The position numbers and the translations under genes are program-made. The notes under the pieces are model-generated. The model was not told the origin of the DNA. It was given only the letters and a program-made list of their open reading frames with translations, and ran no database searches. From positions 1-64,000 of the forward strand of contig NZ_BBWK01000002.1 in NCBI RefSeq assembly GCF_001463765.1: a stretch of DNA of 64,000 bases, read 5' to 3'. Below, piece by piece: positions 39,430 to 47,955 of this stretch. Source of the DNA: Aureimonas sp. AU4 (GTDB lineage Bacteria > Pseudomonadota > Alphaproteobacteria > Rhizobiales > Rhizobiaceae). Position 1 is the first letter of the stretch. Each line of letters starts with the position of its first letter.

Positions 39430-40254
39430 TCACTTGTCCCGGTCGCCCTTCGCGATAAGGCTATCGTAGCGCTCCCGCAACTTCTTGTCCGGCTCCGGCG
39501 GCTTGAGGTCGACGCCATCCGATAGTCTGTCCGCGATCGCGTCCAGCGCCTCGAGCCGCGCGTATTTCTTGTCATTGGCGGGAAGCACAAACCAAGGCGC
39601 ACCATTTGTCGAGGTGCGTTCGAGCATCTCGTTGGCGGCATCCTGATAGTCGTCCCAGCGCTCGCGATTTCGGAAGTCCTCATAGGAAAGCTTCCAGCGC
39701 TTCAGCGGATCTTCCATGCGGTCGCGGAAGCGCTTCAACTGCTCGTCCGGCGTGATGTAGAGAAAGACCTTCACGACGCGCGTTCCGTCATCGACGAGCA
39801 TCCGCTCGAACTCGTTGATCTCCCCGAAGGCCCGTCCCCACTCGGACGGCTTCGCATACCCTTCGACGCGCTCGACGAGGAGTCGACCGTACCAGGACCG
39901 ATCGAACACCGCGATCTCGCCGCGTCCGGGAAGCCGCTGCCAGAAACGTGTTAGGTAATGATGCTTTTGCTCCTCCGGGGTTGGAGCGGCGACGGGCCAG
40001 ACCTTGAAGCCTCTGGGATCCATCACGGAAGAGATTCGGCGGATCGTGCCGCCTTTCCCCGCGGCGTCCCAGCCCTCGAAGACGATGACGGCGTCGTTGC
40101 CGGTGTGCAGGTAGGCCTGCTGTATCGCTATGAAGCGGGTTTGCAGCGCTTGCAGCGACTTTTCGTAGGTGTCCGCATTCGCCTGGGCCGAGAGGTCGAG
40201 CCGGTCGAGCGGGCGGTGACCCTTGGGCGCATGCTTTTGGTACGTCTTGGCCAT
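39430..40254 (-). CDS. Polyphosphate kinase 2 family protein
   Basis: A 274-residue PPK2 family enzyme, which moves phosphate between polyphosphate and nucleotides. The Walker A is EGWDAAGKGGT at 60-70. A lid region follows with WQRLPGRGEIAVFDRSWYGRLLVERVEG, and the late DDYQDAANEMLERTST is typical. The single-domain length fits class I PPK2, which phosphorylates nucleoside diphosphates, but the subclass is not certain. The ATG at MAKTYQKHAP is chosen because the upstream extension is not conserved. Confidence 0.9.
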   Translation of the reverse strand: MAKTYQKHAPKGHRPLDRLDLSAQANADTYEKSLQALQTRFIAIQQAYLHTGNDAVIVFEGWDAAGKGGTIRRISSVMDPRGFKVWPVAAPTPEEQKHHYLTRFWQRLPGRGEIAVFDRSWYGRLLVERVEGYAKPSEWGRAFGEINEFERMLVDDGTRVVKVFLYITPDEQLKRFRDRMEDPLKRWKLSYEDFRNRERWDDYQDAANEMLERTSTNGAPWFVLPANDKKYARLEALDAIADRLSDGVDLKPPEPDKKLRERYDSLIAKGDRDK

Positions 40255-40433
40255 GGAATTCCGCCATCTATCCGAGCGATAAGCGGGAGCTAGGCGCGAC
40301 GCGGCTTCGTTCCACTCCGTCACCTCGCCGTCACGATTCCTGTGGGCAGGTGTCGAACCCAGGATCGAAGAGGCGGGATGGACGTTCCCTGCCCAAGCGC
40401 CGGTAGAAGGCGCGTACGGGAGTTGAGAAGTTC

Positions 40434-43400
40434 ATGCTGCAGTCCCTGTCCGTCGAAGCTCAAGCGACGCAGGCGGAAAAGCTCGCCCCTCTGTCACCCA
40501 TCGGCGCGACCGCCGCCGTCGTTCATCGGGAGGTGAGAAAGCGCGAAGGGCAACTGCTGCTCTACGTCGCACAAACCGGTCGGCGAGCCAGAGATCTGGC
40601 CGCGATGCTCGTTGCCTTCGACCCTGAGCGGCCGGTTGCCTACTTTCCTCCATGGGATTGCCTGCCGTTCGATGGGGCCTCCCCGTCGCCTGCCGTCATG
40701 GGCCAGCGCATGGGCGTCCTGCGCTGGCTCACCAACCCGCACAACCGCCCGAGCGTCGTTGTCACGACGGTCGAAGCGTTGCTGCGCATGGTGCCGCCGC
40801 GCTCGATCTGGTCGGAACTGCATCGCGAATTCCGGGTCGGTGACGAAATCGCGATTGCGGACGTGGAAGCCCACCTCCGCCAGATCGGCTACGTCTTCGA
40901 CGATCGCGTCGATGAGCCCGGCGAAGCGGCGATCCGCGGCCGGGTGATCGACTTCTTCCCCGCAGCCGCCCCGAATCCATGCCGCGTCGAATATGACGGC
41001 AACCGGATCGTATCGATCCGATCCTACGACGCAGCGACACAGCGCACGATCGCGCAGAGCGATCTCCTGATCGTCGATCCGGCGAGCGAGATCGTGGGAC
41101 AAAGCGTCGGCCGTGGCGCCGAGCATCGGCTTACCGCCTTCTATCCCAAGCTCGAAACCATCTTCGATTATCTCGGCGACTGTTCGCTGATCATCGAGGA
41201 TGGCGTGACACGGCGCGCCGCCGCCTTCCGCGAAGCGATCGACGAGGGAGCGCGTTTCGCATCGGGGGCGTCTTCCAGGTCAGCTGGAAAGCTGGATGAG
41301 GCGTTCCTGCCGGCGATGGATTGGGAGCGCCTTGCTGGTCAGCGACTGGCGGCGAGTATCGACCAGCCGGAAGACATGAACTTCTTCGTCCCACGATTTG
41401 CGGCGGATGCGCATCCCTGGAAGGAACTGTCCGCCTTCTCGGCCGAAAGCGAGAAGGCGCGCACCCTTGTCTTGGCCGCCCCCAACGAGACGCTGCGCCG
41501 GGAATGGGCGCGTCGCGCGGCACGCTACCTGAAGGCACCTTTCCCGAAGGCCGAAAACTGGCAGAGCGTCATCAAGGCAGAGCGCGGTAGCCGGCTGTCG
41601 ATGGTCCTGCCATGCGCTCAAGGGTTCCGCGCCGCGGATGCGCCCGTTACCGTCGTCACGGCAGAAGATATCGGCGGTCAGGCGGCCGTGCGCTCCGCAT
41701 CCCCGTCCGCGTCCGCCTTCTCTGCCCTGATCGAGGGCTTCGCGATCGGGGACGCCGTCGTCCACATCGATCATGGTGTTGGCATTCTGGAGGCGCTGGA
41801 AGAAATTCAGCACGATAAGGGCAAGCGCGAGATGCTCCGGCTGCGCTATGCCGACGACGCGACGCTCATGGTGCCGGTCGAGGAGATCGGGGCACTCTGG
41901 CGCTACAGCGGTGAGAGCAGCGGCGTCAGCCTCGACAAGCTGAAGGGCGGGCGCTGGCTTGAGCGGCGCAACGAACTCCTGGGCAATGTCCAGAAGACGG
42001 CAGCACACCTCAGTGAGTTCGCGACCCTGCGCCGGAAGGCTCGGACGCGACCGCTGAAGCCCGACCGTCAGCTCTACGAGCGCTTCTGCGCACGCTTTCC
42101 CTACGAGCTATCACCCGATCAAGCGACTGCCACGGAAGCGGTCCTGTCGGATCTGGCCAGCGGACGACCCATGAATCGCCTCGTCTGCGGCGATGTCGGT
42201 TTCGGCAAGACCGAGATTGCGCTGCGCGCGGCGGCGGCAGCCGTGTTTGCTGGCCGTCAGGTCGTCGTCGCCGCGCCGACGACGGTGCTGGCCCAGCAAC
42301 ATGCGCGCAATTTCGAGAAGCGCTTCGCCGGTCTCGGCATCGAAGTCGCTCACCTGTCGCGTCTGACCTCACCTGCCGAAGCCAAGCAGATTCGCGCGGG
42401 TTTGGACGACGGTTCGATCGGCGTCGTGGTCGGTACTCACTCCGTCTGCGGTAAGTCGGTGAGGTTCCAGAACCCCGGCCTCGTCGTCATCGACGAGGAG
42501 CAGCGTTTCGGCTCCGCTCAGAAGGAAGCGCTGCGCTCGCTGGCGAAAGACGGTCATCTTCTGTCCATGACGGCGACACCCATCCCGCGCACTCTGCAGG
42601 CAAGCTTCGTCGGGCTCAACGACTTCTCCATCATAGCGACGCCACCGGTCCTCCGTCAGCCGATCCAAACGGTCGTGCTGCCCTTCGATGAGGACCGCGT
42701 GCGCGACGCGCTGGAACGAGAGAAGCGCCGTAGCGGTCAAAGCTTCGTAGTCTGTCCGCGCGTCGAAGACATCGAGCCGATGCGCGAACGTCTGAAGCGT
42801 ATCGTTCCGGATCTGCGCGTTGCCGTGGCTCACGGGAAGCTTCCGGCCGACGAGATCGACGAAACGATGCTGCGGTTCACCGAGGGCGAAGGCGACGTCC
42901 TCCTCGCGACCAACATCATCGAGAGCGGCCTCGACGTACCGGCCGCCAATACGATGATCGTCTGGCATCCCGATCGATTCGGCATGGCCCAGCTCCACCA
43001 GCTGCGCGGCCGCGTCGGGCGCGGCTCAAGACGCGGCATCGCCTACCTGATGACGGAAGCAGGACAGACGCTCGCACCCGAGACAGAACGGCGACTGAGA
43101 ACGCTCGAGGCAATGAACCGTCTCGGTGCCGGCTTCCAGGTCAGCGCCCGCGACCTAGATCTGCGCGGCGCCGGCGATCTGGTCGGCGATGAGCAGGCCG
43201 GCCATCTGCAACTTGTCGGACTGACATTGTACCGCCACCTTCTGGAGCGTGCGCTCGCAGTCGCCGAAGGGCGTGAGGTTCGGGACGACTGGATGCCCGA
43301 ACTCGCGTTGGGACTGGCGGGACGTATCCCGCCGGACTACGTGCCGGAGCCGGAAACACGCATCAATCTCTACGCAGAGATCGATCGCATCCAGGACGCC

Positions 43401-43721
43401 GCATCACTCGAGGCATTGAAGGAGGATCTGACGGACCGCTTCGGACCCGTGCCGAAGGCCACTGCGGTTTTGATCGAGCTCGCCGCGATCCGGCTGCGCT
43501 GCATCGATGCGGGCATTCAACGTCTAGCGGCAGGGCCGAAGGGCATCGCCGCCGTGTTCCGACTGAAGAGCGATGCCGACGCTGCGCATTCGGGGACCTA
43601 TCCGCAGAGCTTTGCCTGGAAGGGCCAGAAGCTCGTCCAGTCCGTCGTGACCCAAAACACGTCTGAACGCCTACGCGCTGTTGGGACGATGCTAGACATG
43701 ATCGAGGGCGCCTGCGGGTAG
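40434..43721 (+). CDS. Mfd-family helicase (transcription-repair coupling factor or divergent paralogue)
   Basis: A 1095-residue protein with the full Mfd plan: UvrB-like N-terminal modules (YFPPWDCLPFDGASPSPAVMGQRMGVLRWL), an RNA polymerase-binding domain starting near GFAIGDAVVHIDHGVG, and a RecG-like motor with Walker A CGDVGFGKTEIAL, DEEQ box VIDEEQRFGSAQKE, SMTATPIPRTL, QLRGRVGRGSRRG and the LRGAGDLVGDEQAGHL region. It is about 50-70 residues shorter than typical Mfd, and several positions in the polymerase-binding segment differ from the usual string. Many Alphaproteobacteria carry both a canonical Mfd and a divergent relative; this could be the latter. No partner is adjacent. Confidence 0.85.
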   Translation: MLQSLSVEAQATQAEKLAPLSPIGATAAVVHREVRKREGQLLLYVAQTGRRARDLAAMLVAFDPERPVAYFPPWDCLPFDGASPSPAVMGQRMGVLRWLTNPHNRPSVVVTTVEALLRMVPPRSIWSELHREFRVGDEIAIADVEAHLRQIGYVFDDRVDEPGEAAIRGRVIDFFPAAAPNPCRVEYDGNRIVSIRSYDAATQRTIAQSDLLIVDPASEIVGQSVGRGAEHRLTAFYPKLETIFDYLGDCSLIIEDGVTRRAAAFREAIDEGARFASGASSRSAGKLDEAFLPAMDWERLAGQRLAASIDQPEDMNFFVPRFAADAHPWKELSAFSAESEKARTLVLAAPNETLRREWARRAARYLKAPFPKAENWQSVIKAERGSRLSMVLPCAQGFRAADAPVTVVTAEDIGGQAAVRSASPSASAFSALIEGFAIGDAVVHIDHGVGILEALEEIQHDKGKREMLRLRYADDATLMVPVEEIGALWRYSGESSGVSLDKLKGGRWLERRNELLGNVQKTAAHLSEFATLRRKARTRPLKPDRQLYERFCARFPYELSPDQATATEAVLSDLASGRPMNRLVCGDVGFGKTEIALRAAAAAVFAGRQVVVAAPTTVLAQQHARNFEKRFAGLGIEVAHLSRLTSPAEAKQIRAGLDDGSIGVVVGTHSVCGKSVRFQNPGLVVIDEEQRFGSAQKEALRSLAKDGHLLSMTATPIPRTLQASFVGLNDFSIIATPPVLRQPIQTVVLPFDEDRVRDALEREKRRSGQSFVVCPRVEDIEPMRERLKRIVPDLRVAVAHGKLPADEIDETMLRFTEGEGDVLLATNIIESGLDVPAANTMIVWHPDRFGMAQLHQLRGRVGRGSRRGIAYLMTEAGQTLAPETERRLRTLEAMNRLGAGFQVSARDLDLRGAGDLVGDEQAGHLQLVGLTLYRHLLERALAVAEGREVRDDWMPELALGLAGRIPPDYVPEPETRINLYAEIDRIQDAASLEALKEDLTDRFGPVPKATAVLIELAAIRLRCIDAGIQRLAAGPKGIAAVFRLKSDADAAHSGTYPQSFAWKGQKLVQSVVTQNTSERLRAVGTMLDMIEGACG

Positions 43722-43723
43722 TC

Positions 43724-43749
43724 AAAAAAAGGGCGGCCATGGGCCGCCC
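43724..43749 (-). terminator. Strong minus-strand terminator with no minus-strand gene upstream
   Basis: An eight-base stem GGGCGGCC-ATG-GGCCGCCC is flanked on its left by seven A, giving seven T on the minus strand. On the plus strand, where it follows the mfd stop by three bases, the stem is followed only by GAAGTTTGG. The signal is therefore best for transcription coming from the right on the minus strand. It could still serve mfd weakly. Confidence 0.65.
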
Positions 43750-43980
43750 GAAGTTTGGCTGGAGTATCAGGCCATGAAAAACCTGATGCTCGTTAATTGG
43801 TAACCCCGATGAAAGGTTGCCAGCAGGACGTCGATTCTTGTGCCCGTCGCTATTCGGATGCAGACCGGAAGCCGGCAACCAACCTCACGAACGGGCGTTA
43901 TGGCCGCGGCGGCGATCTTTCGTCGCGGGTTGAGCGTGGCGGCCGGGGTAGTCGACCGTCCTGTAGTCAAGGAGAACGAC

Positions 43981-44997
43981 ATGTTTCGCGACAAGCCCTC
44001 GGCTTATGACCGGCTGACGGACGCGATCGGCGATATCGGCGAGCGACTCGCCGACCTGGAATCCCAGATCGTCGAAAGAATCCATCCCAAGCCGTCGCGC
44101 GCCGAACGGCTCCGTCGGCTCGTGCAGCATGAAGTCAACCGACTTCACCACGATGCGGAGGGCGGATATGCCCGCTATCTGCCGAGCTTCCTTGGTGGCA
44201 TTTCGTTCCCGACGGCAGGCGACCTCCGCTCGCGCTGGCATGGGGCGGAGAGTTCGGTTCGCGACGGTGCGAAGGATCTGCGCGACCAGTTGCCATCGTC
44301 GTCCTCGTTGTGGCCGAGTTTCGGCAAGCGCGCGAGCTTCCAGACCGGACGCGGCTACCAGCGCTCGAAAGACTATCTGCGGGACCATTCGGAAATCTCG
44401 ACCGCGTTGATCGCGGGCGGCGCGATCCTGGCGGTAGGCGCGGCGATCTACGCGACCAAGAAGATCGCGGATCACGCGGAGGAGCCGGACTACGACGTCG
44501 TGCGCAAGGACGGCGACATCGAGATCCGCGACTACGACGCGATGGTCGTCGCCGAGACCGTTAAGACGGGCTACCACGAAAAGGCGCGGCGTCGTGGTTT
44601 CGAGACGCTCTACGACTACATCGCCGCAAACAACCGGTCGGGTAAGAAGATCGCCATGACCGTGCCCGTGCTCCAGCAGCTTTCGGAGAGCTCGGGCCGC
44701 ACAAAGGGCTGGGCCGTGCGCTTCGTCATGCCGAAGAAGTACACGAAGGCCAGCCTGCCGACGCCGAACGCCAACGACATCACGCTGCAGGACATCCCGG
44801 CCCGCCGGCTTGTCGCGGTCCGCTTCAGCGGCAACTTCAGCGCCTCGCTCGCGTCGAAGAAGCTGATGTCGCTCTACAATTACGTGGCCGACGAGAATCT
44901 CAAGCAGAAGGGCGACCCGATCTACGCCTTCTATAACTCGCCGTGGACCCCTGGCTTCCTCCGACGCAACGAAATTCTCATCGAGGTCGAGCGCTGA
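43981..44997 (+). CDS. SOUL family heme-binding protein with membrane anchor
   Basis: A 338-residue protein. Residues 1-135 are charged and mostly helical. A membrane segment (STALIAGGAILAVGAAIYAT) lies at about 140-159. The SOUL domain fills 168-338 and is recognised by PDYDVVRKDGDIEIRDYDAMVVAET, KIAMTVPVLQQ, VRFVMPKKYT and FYNSPWTPGFLRRNEILIEV. SOUL proteins bind heme or lipid-like ligands. AAGGAGAACGAC lies just before the ATG, fixing the start. The long N-terminal part is not found in classical SOUL proteins. Confidence 0.87.
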   Translation: MFRDKPSAYDRLTDAIGDIGERLADLESQIVERIHPKPSRAERLRRLVQHEVNRLHHDAEGGYARYLPSFLGGISFPTAGDLRSRWHGAESSVRDGAKDLRDQLPSSSSLWPSFGKRASFQTGRGYQRSKDYLRDHSEISTALIAGGAILAVGAAIYATKKIADHAEEPDYDVVRKDGDIEIRDYDAMVVAETVKTGYHEKARRRGFETLYDYIAANNRSGKKIAMTVPVLQQLSESSGRTKGWAVRFVMPKKYTKASLPTPNANDITLQDIPARRLVAVRFSGNFSASLASKKLMSLYNYVADENLKQKGDPIYAFYNSPWTPGFLRRNEILIEVER

Positions 44998-45017
44998 GCA
45001 TAGCGTCTCACATCGTG

Positions 45018-45050
45018 AAGGGCGGCCTAACGTAGGGCTGCCCTTCTTGC
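45018..45050 (+). terminator. Likely terminator of the SOUL gene
   Basis: An 11-base imperfect stem with wobble pairs (AAGGGCGGCCT facing AGGGCTGCCCTT) is followed by CTTGCGTT. It lies 20 bases after the SOUL stop. Confidence 0.5.
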
Positions 45051-45081
45051 GTTCCGCTCGGCGGCTACGCACAAACGACGC

Positions 45082-46311
45082 ATGAACCTCCCTGCCACTT
45101 TCGAACTGTCGCATGACCGCCGATCGTTTCGGCTCGATCCGCGCGACCCGTCCTTCTTCAATGACCCCTACCCGGTCTACGCGGAACTCCATCGCCAAGC
45201 TCCGCTCGCGTTCTGGGAGGATGCTGGGTGCCTTGCGGTCGCGTCCTACGAGCGGGTTCAGGCCATTCTCAAAGATCGGCGCTTCGTGCGCGTCCTTCCC
45301 GAACAGATCGGCGCGGCACGGTTTCCCGCGCATATGCCGGCCTTCGCCGCGCTCGAACGTCACTCGTTGCTGGAACTGGATGGAGCGCCTCACGCACGTC
45401 TGCGCTCTCGCCTCACACGGGCCTTCGTGGCGCGCGCCGTCGAATCCATGGCCCCCGCCATCGAGTTTCTTGCCCGCGATCTGGCCCGCAGGCTCCGCTC
45501 GGCCGGCGGTGGTGATCTCGTCACCGCGTTCGCCGAGCCCCTGCCCGTTGCCGTGATTGCGGATCTCATTGGCGTGCCTCGCGTCGCTGCGCCCGATCTT
45601 CTTCGGTGGAGCCACGCGATGGTCACCATGTACCAGTTCGGCCATACCGAGGCTGACGAAGCGCGGGCTGAACAAGCGTCGCGAGAATTCTCGGACTTCC
45701 TTCTCTCTGCTATCGAGAACAAGCGATCCCGACCGAGCGGCGACCTTCTGTCCGCCCTTGCTGGCTCCGGAACCGATGCCCTCGAGCCTGACGAGATCGT
45801 TTCGCTCGTCGTATTGTTGCTCAATGCCGGACACGAGGCCACCGTCCACCAAATCGGCAATGGCTTGGCGAGCCTTCTGTCTCAAGGCGGGACGATCGCC
45901 GAAGAATGGCCCGAGGTTGCAGACCCTGAGCCGCTCGTTGAGGAAATGCTCCGTCACGACACGCCGTTGCATCTCTTCAAGCGCACGGCGGCTGTCGATT
46001 GCGAGATCGCGGACGGCATCCTCGTGACGCGCGGACAGCACGTCGCCCTGCTGCTAGCGGCGGCGAACCATGATCCCGCCTTCTTCGCCGATCCGGACCG
46101 GTTCGTTCCGCACCGCGCGCGTAATGCGCACGTCTCGTTCGGAGCCGGCGCGCATTTCTGCATCGGTGCCCCGCTTGCGCGACTCGAGCTCCAGATCGCC
46201 TTCCGCGTCCTGCGCGAGGAGATCCCCGACCTTAGGTTGGCATCCGAACCGCACTTTCGGGACAGCTTTCATTTCCGCGGGGTCGAGCACCTACCCGTCA
46301 CGTGCGGATGA
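45082..46311 (+). CDS. Cytochrome P450
   Basis: A 409-residue soluble bacterial P450. The heme ligand is C360 in FGAGAHFCIGAPLARLE, with ExxR at E288-R291 (EEMLR) and the I-helix AGHEAT at 249-254. In that motif, A replaces the usual acid-adjacent T by one position, but Thr is present. A typical LELDGAPHARLRSRLTRAF region follows the C-helix. Substrate unknown. No ferredoxin or reductase gene is adjacent, so it would use general redox partners. Its 3' end overlaps the broken cupin gene by 14 bases on the opposite strand. Confidence 0.93.
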   Translation: MNLPATFELSHDRRSFRLDPRDPSFFNDPYPVYAELHRQAPLAFWEDAGCLAVASYERVQAILKDRRFVRVLPEQIGAARFPAHMPAFAALERHSLLELDGAPHARLRSRLTRAFVARAVESMAPAIEFLARDLARRLRSAGGGDLVTAFAEPLPVAVIADLIGVPRVAAPDLLRWSHAMVTMYQFGHTEADEARAEQASREFSDFLLSAIENKRSRPSGDLLSALAGSGTDALEPDEIVSLVVLLLNAGHEATVHQIGNGLASLLSQGGTIAEEWPEVADPEPLVEEMLRHDTPLHLFKRTAAVDCEIADGILVTRGQHVALLLAAANHDPAFFADPDRFVPHRARNAHVSFGAGAHFCIGAPLARLELQIAFRVLREEIPDLRLASEPHFRDSFHFRGVEHLPVTCG

Positions 46312-46648
46312 CATAGCGTTTGCGCGTCGTCTCCTCGACGCGCCAGGTACCGCGAAAGCCACGTCTTACGACGAAAGAGTCGCCCGGCCCGTACCGTTAT
46401 GCGAGCCCGTTATCGGACGTGAGGATGCCCGTTCCTGACAGGATCTGGCAAAACTCCCATTCGTCTTACTCGGTGCGCCACTCGCCCGCCGTCGACTCCC
46501 ATAACCCGGCGTAGGTGCCAGCGCCGTCGTCCTCGACATTCCAGGTTCGATGCACCGGTTCTCCCGAGAGAATGCGATCGGGCCTCGCTCCACCGATCTC
46601 CGGCTCGATGCCATGATCCCCGATCGGGAGCAGAAGGATATCCGTCAT
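46298..46648 (-). pseudogene. Cupin domain protein (DUF861-like), broken by two in-frame stops
   Basis: Read on the minus strand, 117 codons including the final stop give a continuous cupin-like translation in one frame. It starts MTDILLLPIGDHG, passes RILSGEPVHRTWNVE and GLWESTAGEWRTE, then a TAA, then DEWEFCQILSGTGILTSDNGLA, then a second TAA, then RYGPGDSFVVRRGFRGTWRVEETTRKRYVIRT and a final TGA. The stops lie at 46466-46468 and 46397-46399. Both sides are conserved cupin sequence (EWEFC, GPGDSF, GFRGTW), so the gene looks recently killed by point changes. Function of intact relatives: small cupins of unknown role. Confidence 0.85.
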
Positions 46649-46784
46649 GGGCGACCCCTCGCGCGATCACATCGAAGTTGCATACGGCGCCCGACCGGGA
46701 AGACAAAGACAGGTAACATAATACCTCATTATTCAAAGCGTTGTTATGATTGGATTTTCTGCCAAAGACGCGGAATGTGGCGAG

Positions 46785-46813
46785 CTTGCCAGCCCATGTG
46801 TGTTTCGCTATGG
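46785..46813 (+). promoter_or_regulatory. Promoter of rplM-rpsI
   Basis: CTTGCC, 17 bases, then CTATGG closely matches the alphaproteobacterial housekeeping promoter CTTGAC-N17-CTATAT (nine of 12 conserved bases). It gives a leader of about 85 bases before rplM. Confidence 0.6.
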
Positions 46814-46902
46814 ACCACCCATCGACGTAGGCGTCCGCCCGCGTCCCGGACTTCAGTCTCGGTTTGCCGGGACTCGCAGATCTACCAACCCATAGGTTCC
46901 TC

Positions 46903-47367
46903 ATGAAGACCTTCTCGCAGAAGACCGAGACGGTGGAGAAGAAGTGGATCGTGATCGACGCCGACGGCCTTGTGGTCGGTCGGCTCGCTTCGCTCGTCGC
47001 TCTCCGCCTTCGCGGCAAGCATAAGCCCTCCTTCACGCCGCACGTCGACGATGGTGACAACGTCATCATCATCAACGCGGACAAGGTCGTGTTCACCGGC
47101 AAGAAGCGCCAGAACAAGACCTACTACTGGCACACCGGCTATGCCGGCGGCATCAAGGAGCGCAAGGCGCGCGAGATCCTCGAGGGCCGCTTCCCCGAGC
47201 GCGTGCTCGAGAAGGCCGTCGAGCGCATGCTGCCGCGCGGTCCGCTCGGTCGTCGCCAGCTCGGCAACCTGCGCGTCTACGCCGGTGCTGAACATCCCCA
47301 CATCGCCCAGTCGCCCGAGACGCTCGACGTCAAGGCCCTGAACTCCAAGAACGCGAGGGCTGCATAA
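46903..47367 (+). CDS. rplM: 50S ribosomal protein L13
   Basis: A 154-residue L13 protein of the large subunit. Key blocks are [67 protein letters not shown] and the [18 protein letters not shown] end. The start at MKTFSQKTE matches the family; thirteen extra upstream codons are discarded. Its stop overlaps the rpsI start by one base. This pair is a conserved operon. Confidence 0.97.
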   Translation: MKTFSQKTETVEKKWIVIDADGLVVGRLASLVALRLRGKHKPSFTPHVDDGDNVIIINADKVVFTGKKRQNKTYYWHTGYAGGIKERKAREILEGRFPERVLEKAVERMLPRGPLGRRQLGNLRVYAGAEHPHIAQSPETLDVKALNSKNARAA

Positions 47368-47837
47368 TGGCCGACCTGAGCTCGCTCCAGGGCCTTGCAC
47401 AGGCCGATGTCGCCGAGGCGGCACCGGTTCACGTCCAGAAGCTCGACGCCTACGGCCGCGCCTACGCGACCGGCAAGCGCAAGGACGCGGTCGCCCGCGT
47501 CTGGGTCAAGCCGGGCACCGGCAAGATCATGGTCAACGACAAGGACTACCAGGCGTATTTCGCTCGCCCGGTCCTTCAGATGGTGCTTCGTCAGCCGATC
47601 GTCGCGGCCAGCCGCGATGGCCAGTTCGACATCATCGTCACGGTTGCCGGCGGCGGTCTGTCCGGTCAGGCCGGTGCAGTGCGTCACGGCATTTCACGCG
47701 CCCTCACCTTCTACGAGCCGGGCCTGCGCTCGGTCCTCAAGAAGGGCGGCTTCCTGACCCGCGACTCGCGCACCGTCGAGCGTAAGAAGTACGGTCGCGC
47801 CAAGGCCCGCCGTTCGTTCCAGTTCTCGAAGCGCTGA
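47367..47837 (+). CDS. rpsI: 30S ribosomal protein S9
   Basis: A 156-residue S9 protein of the small subunit. The body has [25 protein letters not shown], then [21 protein letters not shown], ending with the tRNA-contacting tail [16 protein letters not shown]. The first 30 or so residues are an alphaproteobacterial extension ([20 protein letters not shown]). Translationally coupled to rplM and followed by a strong terminator. Confidence 0.97.
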   Translation: MADLSSLQGLAQADVAEAAPVHVQKLDAYGRAYATGKRKDAVARVWVKPGTGKIMVNDKDYQAYFARPVLQMVLRQPIVAASRDGQFDIIVTVAGGGLSGQAGAVRHGISRALTFYEPGLRSVLKKGGFLTRDSRTVERKKYGRAKARRSFQFSKR

Positions 47838-47864
47838 TCCGCTCGACCAGCTCGAACATGGAAA

Positions 47865-47892
47865 GGGCCTCGGGAAACCGGGGCCCTTTTTT
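47865..47892 (+). terminator. Rho-independent terminator of rplM-rpsI
   Basis: A nine-base stem (GGGCCTCGG and CCGGGGCCC, one wobble pair, GAAA tetraloop) followed by six T. It sits 28 bases after the rpsI stop. Confidence 0.92.
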
Positions 47893-47955
47893 GTGACGCG
47901 CGACTGGTCCATGCGACAGGTCTCGCTTCCGCATCACGCGTCCGAGGGACATGCC

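Noticed and set aside
43767-43994. A 75-codon minus-strand frame that could explain the orphan terminator
   Set aside because: Its protein has no recognisable features and its start overlaps the SOUL ribosome site; a non-coding transcript is simpler. Not fully excluded.
43885-46041. A 718-codon minus-strand frame under the SOUL and P450 genes
   Set aside because: It opposes two clear plus-strand genes with intact motifs and looks like shadow sequence.
46397-46468. Stop-codon recoding in the cupin gene
   Set aside because: Both stops are TAA, which is not used for selenocysteine or pyrrolysine, and two separate read-throughs in one small gene are unlikely.
46410-47117. A 235-codon minus-strand frame across the cupin pseudogene and the rplM start
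   Set aside because: It runs antisense to rplM and in a different frame from the recognisable cupin sequence.
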